Source of the DNA: Nocardioides terrae | GTDB lineage: Bacteria > Actinomycetota > Actinomycetes > Propionibacteriales > Nocardioidaceae | Length of the DNA stretch: 64,000 nt | Direction of reading: 5' to 3' | Assembly (NCBI RefSeq): GCF_900112345.1 | Contig: NZ_FOLB01000005.1 | Coordinates: 229,241-293,240 of the forward strand | Shown: positions 8,902 to 18,206 of the stretch, one piece after another | Layout of the letters: every line of letters starts with the position of its first letter | How positions within the stretch are numbered: the stretch's first letter is position 1 | The notes under the pieces: generated by a model | The model's database searches: none | What the model saw: only the letters and a program-made list of their open reading frames with translations | What the model was told of the DNA's origin: nothing | Made by a program: the position numbers and the translations under genes

Positions 8902-10812
8902 TCACTGGGTGCCGGTGATGCGGTCCAACGGTGCCGGCGTGTAGGGCGAGTGCGCCTCCAGGTAGTCGGCGAACGCGTCGATGTCGAGCCCGCCGTAGTA
9001 GACGTCGGTACCGTTCGTGAACGCCGGGAACCCGTCACCGCCGCCCTGCAGGAAGTTGTTGGTGACGACGCGGTAGGAGGCGGCCTTGTCGATCGGCGTG
9101 CCGTTCAGCGTGACCGAACCGTCGACCGGACCGGACGGTGTCAGCTGGTAGCTGAACCCGTCGGACACCTGCAGGATCTTGTGGAAGCCGGCGTTGGAGC
9201 CGGTGACCTGCTGGGTGAGCAGGTCGTAGATGTCCTGACCGGTCAGCGTCAGCGACACGAGGTAGTTGTTGAACGGCTGCACCGTGAAGGCCTCGTCGAA
9301 GGTGACGTCACCGGGCGCCTCGCCGTACGGCGACGCCGCGTAGCTGAGGTCGGCCCGGATGCCGCCCGGGTTCATGAACGCGATGACCGGTGTCTGGCCG
9401 TTGGTGACCGTCGACGGGTCGGCCAGCTGGGCGTCGGCGATGAGGTCGCCGAGCGGCTGCTCGCCGGCGGCGTTCGGCGTCCGCGTCACGTCCGTGGTGA
9501 TCCGGCCCAGGACGCGGCTGGCGATGGGCTTCACCAGCTCGCTGTACTGGTCGATGATCGCGGTCTCGGCCGGGTCCTTCGCGACGTCGCGGGTGACCAG
9601 CAGATTGGAGCCCTTCACCGACGAGCGGACGATGTCGCCGGTCCGGCGGCTGTACTTCAGGTCGGTCTCGGTGAACAGCCGGCCGAACGACGACGCCGAC
9701 GTGACCAGCCGGTCGTGGTGGGCGGGGTCCTTGACGTCGCAGACGTAGGGCTGGTGGGTGTGGCCGGAGATGACCATGTCGATCTCGGGGTCGAGGTTGG
9801 CCGCGATGTCCAGGACCGGCGAGCTGGCCGCGATGAGCGACCCGCCCCCGTCGCAGGCGTAGTCGTACTCGGGGTTGACCGTGTACGACGTCCCCGTGGC
9901 CGGGTCCGTCCAGGTCTGCGGCGACGGGGTGCCGCCCTGGTGCAGCAGCACCACGATCGCCTTGACGCCCTGCCTCCGGAGCACCGGGACGAGCGCGTTC
10001 GCCGTCTGCACCTCGTCGGTGAACTCGAGGCCGGCGACGCCGCTGGCGGTGACGATGTCGGGGGTGCCCTTCAACGTCATGCCGATGAACCCGATCTTGG
10101 CGCCGTGCAGCCGCTTGATCGTGTAGGACGGCAGGATCGTGTCGTCGGTCCCGACGTACTTCACGTTGGCCGCCAGGTAGTCGAAGTCGGCCCCGGGGAA
10201 CTCGTGGGCGGCGCAGGAGTTCTGGTTGTTCGCGCCGTCGCCGTCGTCGATGCAACCGCCGTTCTGCATCCGCTGCAGCTCGAGGTAGCCCTCGTCGAAC
10301 TCGTGGTTGCCGACCGCGGTGGCGTCGAGCCCGAGCGCGTTCATCGCCTCGATGGTCGGCTCGTCGTGGAACGCGGCGCTCAGCAGCGGTGAGGCGCCGA
10401 TGATGTCGCCCGCGGCCACGGTCAGCGAGTCGCGGTGGCCGGCCCGGGCCTGCGCGAGGTGGGTGGCGAGGTACTCCACACCACCCACGTCGGTGGTCTC
10501 GTCGACCGGCGTCCCGGTCGCGGGGTCGATGTGGTGGCCGGTGACCAAGCGCCCGCCGGAGCCGCTCGGCGGCTGCAGGTTGCCGTGGAAGTCGTTGAAC
10601 GACAGCAGCTGGATGTCCTGCAGACCCTTGGCGTGGTGGCCGCGGTGATGGCCCTTGTGGTGGTGCCGGTGGCTGGGTCCGTGCTCGTGGTGGTGACCCG
10701 GGTCGTGGTGGCCCCGGCCCCCGTGGGCGTCGGCCGCAGGAACGGCGGCGAGACCCAGGGCGGCGCAGGCGGTGAGCGCTCCGAGAGCGCGAAGGGCTGA
10801 CGTTCGCGGCAT
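8902..10812 (-). CDS. Secreted bifunctional metallophosphatase / 5'-nucleotidase with His-rich N-terminus
   Basis: 636 residues. A signal peptide (MPRTSALRALGALTACAALG onward, cleavage likely after ADA) shows export. The next 45 residues are dominated by histidine (clusters HHDPGHHHEHG and HRHHHKGHH), which could bind metals. The metallophosphatase domain follows: LLSFNDFHGNL (metal Asp/His), GNHEFDEG and ISGHTHQPY. The C-terminal 5'-nucleotidase domain spans roughly residues 440-620 and contains the substrate-stacking type segment FNNYLVSLTLTG. The family hydrolyses nucleotides outside the cell for phosphate and nucleoside salvage; this protein is probably free or loosely cell-bound, as no sortase motif or C-terminal anchor is seen. 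Confidence 0.92.
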   Translation of the reverse strand: MPRTSALRALGALTACAALGLAAVPAADAHGGRGHHDPGHHHEHGPSHRHHHKGHHRGHHAKGLQDIQLLSFNDFHGNLQPPSGSGGRLVTGHHIDPATGTPVDETTDVGGVEYLATHLAQARAGHRDSLTVAAGDIIGASPLLSAAFHDEPTIEAMNALGLDATAVGNHEFDEGYLELQRMQNGGCIDDGDGANNQNSCAAHEFPGADFDYLAANVKYVGTDDTILPSYTIKRLHGAKIGFIGMTLKGTPDIVTASGVAGLEFTDEVQTANALVPVLRRQGVKAIVVLLHQGGTPSPQTWTDPATGTSYTVNPEYDYACDGGGSLIAASSPVLDIAANLDPEIDMVISGHTHQPYVCDVKDPAHHDRLVTSASSFGRLFTETDLKYSRRTGDIVRSSVKGSNLLVTRDVAKDPAETAIIDQYSELVKPIASRVLGRITTDVTRTPNAAGEQPLGDLIADAQLADPSTVTNGQTPVIAFMNPGGIRADLSYAASPYGEAPGDVTFDEAFTVQPFNNYLVSLTLTGQDIYDLLTQQVTGSNAGFHKILQVSDGFSYQLTPSGPVDGSVTLNGTPIDKAASYRVVTNNFLQGGGDGFPAFTNGTDVYYGGLDIDAFADYLEAHSPYTPAPLDRITGTQ

Positions 10813-10944
10813 GTGTTCCTGCTCCTGTGCGAGTCCCCGATGAACTGACCCCCGAACAATGCCGCGCGAGGACCGGCTTGGGAAGAGACCGATCCCATCA
10901 GTCGGTGACGTGCGCGTGAACTTCTCCGGATCCCGAGCCCGTGG

Positions 10945-12531
10945 TCAGGTGATCTCCGGCAGCTCCTGGGCGGCGCCCAGCACCGCACGGAACGGGTCGC
11001 CGCGCTCCGCGAGCCGGTCGAGGACGGTCCGGACGGTCCACCGGTCGGGTCGCAGCAGGGGGTCGTCCAGCTCCTCCCACCCGATCGGCACGGAGACGGG
11101 AGCGCCCGGCGCCGGCCGCGGCGAGTAGGGCGCGACCAGCGTCTTGTTGATCGCGTTCTGCGTGTAGTCGAGCCGGGCCAGGCCGCCGCGGGCCTTCTTC
11201 TCCCACTTCCAGCTGACCAGGTCGGGCACCACCTTCCCGACGGTGCGCGACAGCTTCTCGACCCACGCCCGGGTGTCGTCGAAGGTGTAGCCGTCGACGA
11301 TCGGGATCCAGATCTGGATGCCGCGCCGCCCGGTCACCTTCGCCCGCGCGGTCACGCCGAGGTGCTCCAGCGCGGTGCGGTGCAGCCGGGCCAGCGCGAG
11401 CAGGTCGTCCCAGGAGGTCTCCTCGCCCGGGTCCAGGTCGACGAGCGCGTACGTCGGCTGGTGAGGTGTGGCCGTACGCGATGTCCACGGGTGCCACTCG
11501 AGCGCGCCGAAGTTGGCGACCCAGACGAGGGTCGCGGGCTCGGACGCCACGATGTAGGTCTCGGTCTCGCCCGGGTCGGCGTCGGGGTTGTCCCAGCCCT
11601 CGACCCAGTCGGGCGCGTGCGACGGACGTGCCTTGTGCCAGAAGCCCTTCCTCTCCGCGCCGTCCGGGTAGCGGTGCAGGTTGAGCGCGCGCCCCTCCAG
11701 GTAGGGCAAGGCGACGGGCGCGATCCGGGCGGTGTAGGCGAGCAGCTCGCGCTTGGTGATGGGCGGGCCGTCCCCGTCGGGAGCCGGGAAGAGCACCTTG
11801 TCCAGGTTGGTCACCTTGAGCGAGCGCCCGAAGACCTCCCAGGTGCCCTCCTTGCCGAGCTCGCCGAGCGCCTCGATCGCCTCGTCGGGCAGCGGGTCGG
11901 GCAGGAGCGACACGTCGGCCTCGGCCGCCGGCGCGTCCGAGCGCCAGAGCCGGTCGGGGTCGGCCTTGACCTCCTCGTTGGTCCGGCCGCTGACGGCCGA
12001 GCGCGGGTGCTCCTCCGGGTCCCATCCGTCGACCGCGTGCTCATCGTGCTTGTGCAGCAGCATCCAGTTCTTGCCACCGTCTCCGCGGTCACCCTCGCGC
12101 CGGACCAGCACCAGGCGGCCGTGCAGCTTCGACCCGTGCATCTCGGCGTGCAGCTCGCCGTCGCGCACGGCCGCTCCCGGGTCGTCGGTGTGGACCGGCT
12201 CCCAGGTGCCGATGTCCCAGACGATGACGTCCCCGCCGCCGTACTCGCCGTGCGGGATCACGCCCTCGAACGTGAGGTACTCGATCGGGTGGTCCTCGAC
12301 GTGCACGGCGAGGCGGCGTTCGGAGGGGTCCAGGGTCGGACCCTTCGGCACCGCCCAGCTGACCAGCACGCCGTCGATCTCGAAGCGCAGGTCGTAGTGG
12401 AGCCGGCTGGCGCGGTGGCGCTGGACGACGAACCGCCGGCCCTCCCCCTCGGCAGGCGTGCCGCCGCGCGGCTCGCTGGTGCGGGTGAAGTCGCGCTTGC
12501 GCCGGTAGACCTCCAGCGGGTCGGCTGCCAT
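10945..12531 (-). CDS. LigD-like 3'-phosphoesterase plus primase-polymerase, no ligase domain
   Basis: 528 residues from ATG (MAADPLEVYRRKRDFTRTSE); the longer upstream frame has no ribosome site. Residues 25-165 are the LigD phosphoesterase module, with RASRLHYDLRFEIDG, SWAVPKGP and EDHPIEYLTFEGVIPHGEYG. Residues 245-520 are the LigD polymerase (archaeo-eukaryotic primase fold): VTNLDKVLFP, the catalytic YALVDLDPG and the KVTGRRGIQIWIP segment. The ATP-dependent ligase domain is absent. In mycobacterial LigD the order is Pol-PE-Lig; here it is PE-Pol. It should process ends and fill gaps in non-homologous end joining together with Ku and a separate ligase encoded elsewhere; neither is in the window. 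Confidence 0.9.
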   Translation of the reverse strand: MAADPLEVYRRKRDFTRTSEPRGGTPAEGEGRRFVVQRHRASRLHYDLRFEIDGVLVSWAVPKGPTLDPSERRLAVHVEDHPIEYLTFEGVIPHGEYGGGDVIVWDIGTWEPVHTDDPGAAVRDGELHAEMHGSKLHGRLVLVRREGDRGDGGKNWMLLHKHDEHAVDGWDPEEHPRSAVSGRTNEEVKADPDRLWRSDAPAAEADVSLLPDPLPDEAIEALGELGKEGTWEVFGRSLKVTNLDKVLFPAPDGDGPPITKRELLAYTARIAPVALPYLEGRALNLHRYPDGAERKGFWHKARPSHAPDWVEGWDNPDADPGETETYIVASEPATLVWVANFGALEWHPWTSRTATPHQPTYALVDLDPGEETSWDDLLALARLHRTALEHLGVTARAKVTGRRGIQIWIPIVDGYTFDDTRAWVEKLSRTVGKVVPDLVSWKWEKKARGGLARLDYTQNAINKTLVAPYSPRPAPGAPVSVPIGWEELDDPLLRPDRWTVRTVLDRLAERGDPFRAVLGAAQELPEIT

Positions 12532-12601
12532 GTCCGTCAGGTTCCCACCGGCGCGCCGACCAACGCGATAGCCGCGGACCCGGCCTGGGCACCGGCGGCT
12601 G

Positions 12602-13381
12602 ATGGAGGCGACCCTGGAGTTCATCGGCACCGCCACGACGCTGTTGCGCCTCGGCGGCCAGACCCTGCTGACCGACCCCGACTTCCGGCCGCGGGGCAAG
12701 CGCGCCTACCTCGGCAACGGCCTGTTCTCCAAGCGCCGCACCGACCCGGCCAAGCAGCCCGACGCGCTGCCCCCGCTCGACGGCGTGCTCCTGTCCCACC
12801 TGCACGGCGACCACTTCGACCCGGTGGCCCGTGAGCGGCTGGATCGGGACCTGCCGATCCTGACCACGCCTGCGGCCGGCCGCAAGCTGGGCAGGTGGGG
12901 GTTCGGGATGGCCCACGGCATGCAGACGTGGGAGACCACCACGCTGGCCGACGGGCTGCGCGTCACCTCCGTGCCGGGCGAGCACGCGCCGTCGTACGCG
13001 CGGGCGCTGCTGCCGCCGGTCATGGGCACCGTCGTCGAGGCGAGCGACGGGGCCGGGCCGCCGTTCCGGGTCTACATCACCGGCGACACGCTCTTCCGCC
13101 CGTGGCTGCGGGACGTGACCGACCGACTCGGCCCGCTCGACGCGATGGTCATCCACCTCGGCGGAACCCGTGCCCTCGGGCTGCTCGTGACGATGGACGG
13201 CGACCAGGGCGCCGACCTCGTCGAGCTGGTCGGGCCTTCTGTCACCGTGCCGGTGCACTACGACGACTACACGGTCTTCCGCTCCCCGCTCGGCGACTTC
13301 CTCGAGGCGTGCCGCTCGCGAGGCCTGGCCGGGCGCATCCGGCCGGTCGGGCGAGGCGAGACGGTCTCGCTCACGAGTTGA
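12602..13381 (+). CDS. Metallo-beta-lactamase-fold hydrolase (UlaG-like)
   Basis: 259 residues, divergent from the LigD-like gene with 70 bp between. The zinc motif is LLSHLHGDHFD near residue 65, followed by a second metal region GEHAPSYA, YITGDTLF (metal Asp) and the late VPVHYDDY. The N-terminus LEFIGTATTLLRLGGQTLLTD is typical of UlaG/L-ascorbate-6-phosphate lactonase-like members, which are broad and often misnamed. No signal peptide, so cytoplasmic. The substrate cannot be predicted. Confidence 0.85.
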   Translation: MEATLEFIGTATTLLRLGGQTLLTDPDFRPRGKRAYLGNGLFSKRRTDPAKQPDALPPLDGVLLSHLHGDHFDPVARERLDRDLPILTTPAAGRKLGRWGFGMAHGMQTWETTTLADGLRVTSVPGEHAPSYARALLPPVMGTVVEASDGAGPPFRVYITGDTLFRPWLRDVTDRLGPLDAMVIHLGGTRALGLLVTMDGDQGADLVELVGPSVTVPVHYDDYTVFRSPLGDFLEACRSRGLAGRIRPVGRGETVSLTS

Positions 13382-13450
13382 GCGTTGACTCGGCGCTCGG
13401 ATCGGGCACCGGAGGAGCACACCGTCCGCGACCCTCCAGGAGCAGAGCCC

Positions 13451-13513
13451 ATGGCCGACGTCACCTTCGATCTCGTCTCCGTCCAGCACACGTGCGAGGG
13501 AGGGGCGGCGTGA
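13451..13513 (+). CDS. 20-codon micro-ORF coupled to the DUF2231 gene
   Basis: ATG with an AGGAG ribosome site nine bases upstream encodes MADVTFDLVSVQHTCEGGAA and stops with a TGA that overlaps the GTG of the next gene (GTGA). The well-placed ribosome site and stop-start overlap suggest it is translated and couples translation of the downstream gene, like a leader peptide. It could instead be the remnant of a decayed longer gene. Nothing about the peptide suggests a biochemical function. Confidence 0.4.
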   Translation: MADVTFDLVSVQHTCEGGAA

Positions 13514-14085
13514 CACACGCACAGGACGCCTGGCCGGCCACGCGCAGTCCGTTGGTCCGGTTCGCCGAGGCGGTCGAGGGCGCCGGAGCGCTCGACGCGG
13601 TGGCCCGCACGGTCCGGCCGCTCGCCGACGCACTGGTCGCCGACCCCACCCGCCGCGACGCGCTCCGGGGCAAGTGGCTCGGGCACGCGCTGCACCCCCT
13701 GATGACCGACCTGCCGATCGGATTCTGGACGTCGGCCAACGTGCTCGACCTGGTCGGCGGACCGTCGGCCAGGCCTGCGGCCCGGATGCTGACCGGGCTC
13801 GGCGTGGCGACGGCGGTGCCGACCGCGATCACCGGATGGGCCGAGTTCGCCGCCCTGGGCACCGACCGTGACCGGCGTACGGCGAGCGCGCATGCGATCG
13901 GCAACGCCGTCGCGATCTGGTGCTACACCGGGTCGTGGGTGGCCAGGCGGCGCGGCAACACGTCGGCCGGCGTCGCGCTCGGCCTGGCCGGCGCCACGGT
14001 GGCATCCGTCGCGGGCCTGCTCGGCGGGCACCTGGCGGCGGCACGGAGGGTCGCGACGAGGCACCCGGCGTTCGAGAACGGGTGA
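13510..14085 (+). CDS. DUF2231 family membrane protein
   Basis: 191 residues from GTG. The DUF2231 signature GHALHPLMTDLPIGFW sits near residue 57, and four hydrophobic helices follow (around residues 65-80, 92-118, 128-148 and 155-175), so it is an integral membrane protein. It is sandwiched between a micro-ORF and the SIR2-like gene, with GTGA overlaps at both ends, so the genes are translated as a unit. DUF2231 has no settled function; redox or haem roles have been guessed because of its conserved histidines. Confidence 0.82.
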   Translation: MTHAQDAWPATRSPLVRFAEAVEGAGALDAVARTVRPLADALVADPTRRDALRGKWLGHALHPLMTDLPIGFWTSANVLDLVGGPSARPAARMLTGLGVATAVPTAITGWAEFAALGTDRDRRTASAHAIGNAVAIWCYTGSWVARRRGNTSAGVALGLAGATVASVAGLLGGHLAAARRVATRHPAFENG

Positions 14086-15530
14086 GCGGACACCTCTTCG
14101 TCGTGCACGGGCGCCTGGAGGCGCTCGTGCACGACGCGGCCGTGGTTCCCACCGACGACGACTTCGCGTTCGAGGACACGTGGAGCCCGGTCCTCGGCGA
14201 CGCCGACCCGGCCGCGCTGCGGCCCGAGGGCTGGCCGGGCGCGGGCCACGGGCGCTGCGCCGACGGCCGACCGCTCTGGTTCGTCAGTGTCGGGCCGGGG
14301 CTGGCCGCCGAGGAGCTCGTCGCGCGTGCGACGGCCATCGCCCGGGAGGTCGCCGACGCCGGCGTGGAACCGGCCCTCAACCGGGTCATGCCGCTGCTCG
14401 CGGTCCCCGTGATCGGCATCGAGGGCGGCGGCCACTCCGACGATCGCGGCGAGGTCGTCCGATTGCTGCTGCAGGCCCTTCTCGACGTGGTCGCCGACTG
14501 TCCGCTCGACGTCGCCCTCGTCACCCCCGAGCGCTCGGTCCACGGCGCGGCCCAGCACGTGCGCGGCGAGGTCCGCCCCGACCGGTTCGCCGACGAGCAG
14601 CTTGACGAGGCGGCTCGGCTCGGGACGCTGGCGCGCAAGGGCCGCCTCGCCCTCTTCTTCGGCGCCGGGCTGAGCGTCCCGGCCGGGCTGCCCGGCTGGC
14701 GGGCCATGCTCGACCGGCTCGCGCAGGAGGCCGGGACCGATCCCGAGCGGCTCGGCCGGCTCTCCCGGCTCGACCAGGCGCAGCTGCTGCAACGCCGGCT
14801 GCCGCAGCTCGGCGAGGCGGTCGTCCGCTCGCTCGGCGAGCACGACCGACCCTCGCTCGGCCACGCCCTGCTGGCCGACCTGGGCTGTCGCGAGGCGGCG
14901 ACGACCAACTACGACCAGCTCTACGAGCGGGCCGTCGAGGCGACCGGCCGCCCGCGGCCGGCCGTCCTGCCGTGGGAGGCGGTCGGTGACTCCTGGCTGC
15001 TCAAGCTGCACGGCGACGTGTCGCGTCCGGAGTCGGTCACCCTGACCAGGCGTGACTTCGTGCGCTTCGACGCCGACGTCCGGCCGGCCGGTGCGCTGCT
15101 GCAGGCGCTCCTGCTGACCCGGCACCTCATGCTCGTCGGCGCCTCGCTCGATGACGACAACGTGGTCCGGCTGCTGCGCGAGGTCGAGGTGTTCCGCGAG
15201 GACTGCGGCCTGTCCGGCCCGATCGCCACGGTGCTCGACGTGGACGCCGACGAGGCCCGGCGCGAGCTGTGGGGCGACCAGCTCCGCTGGCTCACCCTGC
15301 CCGGCGAGGACCTGCCGTCGCGCGCCCGGGCGTTGGAGATCCTCCTCGACGCGGTCGGCTGGCACGCCGTCGACACCGGGTCCTGGCTGCTCGACCCCCG
15401 CTTCGCCGGATTGCTTGACGCCGACGGCCGAGTCGCTGCGGAGGAAGCCCGGCGGCTGCGCCGCGAGGTCGAGGAGCAGGGCGAGGAGTGGGCGTCGGTG
15501 CGTGACGCGCTGGACCGCGCGGGAGCCTAG
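14082..15530 (+). CDS. SIR2-like protein with a macro-like N-terminal domain
   Basis: 482 residues from GTG overlapping the DUF2231 stop. From about residue 185 the Sir2 NAD-binding core is clear: FGAGLSVPAGLPGW, then TTNYDQLYERA (equivalent of the TQN-D motif), KLHGD with the catalytic-type His, and LMLVGASLDDDN. This arrangement fits the SIR2_2 group, whose studied members are often NADases in anti-phage systems, rather than zinc-binding deacetylases; no Cys4 zinc module is seen. Residues 1-180 resemble a diverged macro domain (VVHGRLEALVHDAAVVPTDD; GIEGGGHSDDRGEVVRLLL), a fold that binds ADP-ribose; this is my reading, not certain. Its 3' end overlaps the convergent PAP2 gene by 4 bp. Confidence 0.8.
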   Translation: MSGHLFVVHGRLEALVHDAAVVPTDDDFAFEDTWSPVLGDADPAALRPEGWPGAGHGRCADGRPLWFVSVGPGLAAEELVARATAIAREVADAGVEPALNRVMPLLAVPVIGIEGGGHSDDRGEVVRLLLQALLDVVADCPLDVALVTPERSVHGAAQHVRGEVRPDRFADEQLDEAARLGTLARKGRLALFFGAGLSVPAGLPGWRAMLDRLAQEAGTDPERLGRLSRLDQAQLLQRRLPQLGEAVVRSLGEHDRPSLGHALLADLGCREAATTNYDQLYERAVEATGRPRPAVLPWEAVGDSWLLKLHGDVSRPESVTLTRRDFVRFDADVRPAGALLQALLLTRHLMLVGASLDDDNVVRLLREVEVFREDCGLSGPIATVLDVDADEARRELWGDQLRWLTLPGEDLPSRARALEILLDAVGWHAVDTGSWLLDPRFAGLLDADGRVAAEEARRLRREVEEQGEEWASVRDALDRAGA

Positions 15531-16132
15531 GCGACGGTCGGTCCCGGCCGCTGGCGCCGGCCCGGCCAGTGGGTGCCCAGCTCCGTCGCGGCCAGCCCGA
15601 TGCCGCTCCCGAGGAGCAGCCCGGCGGCCACGTCCACCGGCTCGTGCGCACCCTGGTGGACGCGCGTCCAGGCGGAGAGCCCCACCACGGCCGTCATCAC
15701 GGCCGTCACCGGACGCGGGACCAGGGGTGCCAGCATGAGGGTGCTGCAGGCCGAGAGGGCGGCGTGTCCGGACGGCATCGAGCCGCCCTCGATCGGAGCG
15801 TCGTCGCGCAGCACCGTGGGCTGGACGTAGAGCGGCCGCGGCCGCGGTCGGACCTTCTTCGTCGCCACCTCGATGCCCTTCTCGACCGGCAGGCAGGCGA
15901 GCACCACCACGGCCCACCGGCCCTGCCGGCGGACGGCTGCGAGGGCGGCGACCGCCGGCAGCGTCCACGGCGTCCCCCACTGCTGCGGGACGCGCAGCCA
16001 CGGTTGGCCGCCGCTGTCGTTGACCCGCTCGAACACCGCGCGCTCACGGCGGCCCGGGACCTTCGGGGCGCGGGCCGCGACGACGGCGTACGCCGCCAGC
16101 AACCCCGCGGCGCCCAGCCACCGACCTGACAC
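15527..16132 (-). CDS. PAP2 superfamily phosphatase (membrane)
   Basis: 201 residues with several membrane segments. The three phosphatase motifs are present: KKVRPRPRP (K-x6-RP), PSGHA and [11 protein letters not shown] (R-x5-H-x3-D). It probably dephosphorylates a lipid such as phosphatidate or undecaprenyl pyrophosphate at the membrane. It stands alone, divergent from the chemoreceptor gene and convergent with the SIR2-like gene. Confidence 0.88.
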   Translation of the reverse strand: MSGRWLGAAGLLAAYAVVAARAPKVPGRRERAVFERVNDSGGQPWLRVPQQWGTPWTLPAVAALAAVRRQGRWAVVVLACLPVEKGIEVATKKVRPRPRPLYVQPTVLRDDAPIEGGSMPSGHAALSACSTLMLAPLVPRPVTAVMTAVVGLSAWTRVHQGAHEPVDVAAGLLLGSGIGLAATELGTHWPGRRQRPGPTVA

Positions 16133-16262
16133 GGAACCCTCCCTCCAGCAGACACGATCGGGTACCCGCGGGCGGCACCCGCACCGCGCCGCGTCTCAAC
16201 TCCGACACCGGGCGGCCGATGGAGGGTGGACAGTTCCCGGCCAGATAAGCGAGACCTCTGCC

Positions 16263-17891
16263 ATGCCCACGTCGGCACCGCGCCTGCGCAACCACTCCAT
16301 CAGCGTTCGACTCGGAGGTGTCTTCGTCCTCTGCGGAGCTCTCATCGGCGCCGCCTTCGCGGCCGACACCGTCACCCAGCACCGGGCGGACCGCACGGAC
16401 GCCAAGATCGTCAAGATCCAGCAGGCGCAGCAGATCGCCGACGACCTGCTCATCCGGATCAACGACATCACCGGTTGGCAGGGCCTCTACCTCGCCGACG
16501 CAGCGGCCTACGGCATCGCCAAGGGCATGTCCGCCGACGACTACAACATCCAGGGCTTCGCGACGTCGCGCAAGGGCATCGAGAAGATGTACGCCGACAT
16601 GGACCGCAGCGTCATGACCGCTGCCGAGCGCAAGGTCATCGACCGCACCGAGGCCAACTTCCAGCAGTTCTTCGACGCCGATGCCGCGCTCCGCGTGGAC
16701 CTGCAGCAGCACGGGCTCCGTGCGCTGGCGGGCGTCATGGACAGCATCAACGGCGGTACCGCGGGTGAGGCCTGGTCGGCCACGTACGACGCCGCCGCCG
16801 ACTACCGCAAGCTCATCGACAAGCGCCTGGCGACGATGAAGAAGACGCAGGCCTCGGACCTGTCCACCGGACGTCACATCGTCCAGCTCACGCTGCTGCT
16901 GGCCGTCCTCCTCACCGTCGCACTGCTCGTGCTCGTCGCGCGGTCGATCATCCGGCCGGTACGCCGGCTGGTCGACGTCGTCCAGGTCGCGGCCACCGGC
17001 CGGCTCGACGTACGCGCCGAGGACGAGGGCCGTGACGAGGTCTCGCAGATGGGTGCGGCGCTCAACGGCCTCCTCGACGGTCTCGCGACCTCGATGAGGG
17101 ACCTCGACGCCGAGGCGCGGTCGCTGTCAGCCGCCTCCGAGCGGTTGACCGGAGTCTCGGACCAGATGTCGCAGTCCGCCGCGTCGTCGGCCAACCAGGC
17201 CCAGCTCGTCGCCGAGTCGGCCGACCTGGTCTCCAGCAACGTCCACACCGTCGCCAAGGGCACCGAGGAGATGGCCGCCTCCATCCAGGAGATCGCGCGC
17301 AGCGCCGCCGAGGCCGCCGGGACGGCCGCCCAGGCGGTCGGCGCGGCCGAGGCGACCAGCGTGACGATCGCCCGCCTGGGCTCGTCGTCCGCCCAGATCG
17401 GCGACGTCGTCAAGCTGATCACCTCGATCGCCGAGCAGACCAACCTCCTCGCGCTCAACGCCACCATCGAGGCGGCCCGAGCCGGCGAGACCGGCAAGGG
17501 CTTCGCCGTGGTCGCCAACGAGGTCAAGGAGCTGGCGTCGAAGACGGCCCGCGCCACCGAGGACATCAGCCGCCAGATCGAGGCCATCCAGGCCGACACC
17601 GGCCAGGCGGTCACCGCGATCAACGAGATCAGCGAGGTCATCGGCCACATCAACGCCAGCCAGACGACCATCGCCTCGGCCGTGGAGCAGCAGACCGCCA
17701 CGACCAACCACATGGGCCGCAACGTCGGCCAGGCGGCGTCCGGCTCGAGCAACATCGCCGAGGCGGTCTCCGGTGTCGCGAAGGCGGCCAACGAGAGCCA
17801 CGCGGCCGCCGGCAGCACCAGCGAGGCGGCCGTCGAGCTGGCTCGCACCGCCGGCACGATGCAGGCGCTCGTCGGTCGCTTCAGCTACTGA
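16263..17891 (+). CDS. Methyl-accepting chemotaxis protein
   Basis: 542 residues from ATG. Topology: short basic cytoplasmic start, TM1 ([18 protein letters not shown]), extracytoplasmic four-helix sensor (about residues 40-200), TM2 ([18 protein letters not shown]), HAMP (from [13 protein letters not shown]) and the long signalling coiled coil. The hairpin tip reads [20 protein letters not shown] near residue 385, which contacts CheA/CheW. No flagellar or che genes are in the window. The ligand is unknown: the sensor lacks a recognisable Cache or PAS motif. A strong hairpin follows the stop. Confidence 0.93.
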   Translation: MPTSAPRLRNHSISVRLGGVFVLCGALIGAAFAADTVTQHRADRTDAKIVKIQQAQQIADDLLIRINDITGWQGLYLADAAAYGIAKGMSADDYNIQGFATSRKGIEKMYADMDRSVMTAAERKVIDRTEANFQQFFDADAALRVDLQQHGLRALAGVMDSINGGTAGEAWSATYDAAADYRKLIDKRLATMKKTQASDLSTGRHIVQLTLLLAVLLTVALLVLVARSIIRPVRRLVDVVQVAATGRLDVRAEDEGRDEVSQMGAALNGLLDGLATSMRDLDAEARSLSAASERLTGVSDQMSQSAASSANQAQLVAESADLVSSNVHTVAKGTEEMAASIQEIARSAAEAAGTAAQAVGAAEATSVTIARLGSSSAQIGDVVKLITSIAEQTNLLALNATIEAARAGETGKGFAVVANEVKELASKTARATEDISRQIEAIQADTGQAVTAINEISEVIGHINASQTTIASAVEQQTATTNHMGRNVGQAASGSSNIAEAVSGVAKAANESHAAAGSTSEAAVELARTAGTMQALVGRFSY

Positions 17892-17902
17892 CACGTCCGT
17901 CC

Positions 17903-17945
17903 GACCGGCCCCCTGGCGCGCTCCTGAGCGCGCCAGGGGCCGGTC
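17903..17945 (+). terminator. Rho-independent-like hairpin after the chemoreceptor gene
   Basis: A near-perfect inverted repeat of about 20 bp per arm (arms 17903-17923 and 17926-17945, one bulged C) folds into a very GC-rich stem starting 11 bases after the stop. No T-tract follows, as is common in high-GC actinobacteria. Confidence 0.8.
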
Positions 17946-17951
17946 AGATTC

Positions 17952-17990
17952 ATGCGGTCGGAATGCGGTCGGAATGCGCACCCGGTGCGC
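17952..17990. repeat. 11-bp tandem repeat plus short hairpin
   Basis: ATGCGGTCGGA occurs twice back to back (17952-17973) and is followed by a 6-bp stem GCGCAC/GTGCGC (17976-17990). It lies in the 386-base gap between the chemoreceptor gene and tRNA-Lys. That gap also holds the terminator and the 12-bp repeats; I see no convincing gene in it. Confidence 0.6.
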
Positions 17991-18206
17991 ACTTCCACCA
18001 GTCTCCCGGCGCCACGCGGGCGGAGGCCTGGATCGCTTGGAACCGGCGCAACTGCGACCCCAAGCGGGGCCTCGAGCCGTTGGAGCAAGACGGCTGGGGA
18101 GCAACGAAGCGGGCCCGGGCGGTCACACCGGCCCTGACCGACCGACGGTTCCGGGGTGGTGACGACGGCGGCGGATCCCCGCCAGTAGGCTCCGTCGGAA
18201 GCTCCA

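Noticed and set aside
17127..18104. 325-codon minus-strand frame
   Set aside because: Mirror of the chemoreceptor signalling domain; Gly/Arg/Leu repeats reflect the antisense of a coiled coil.
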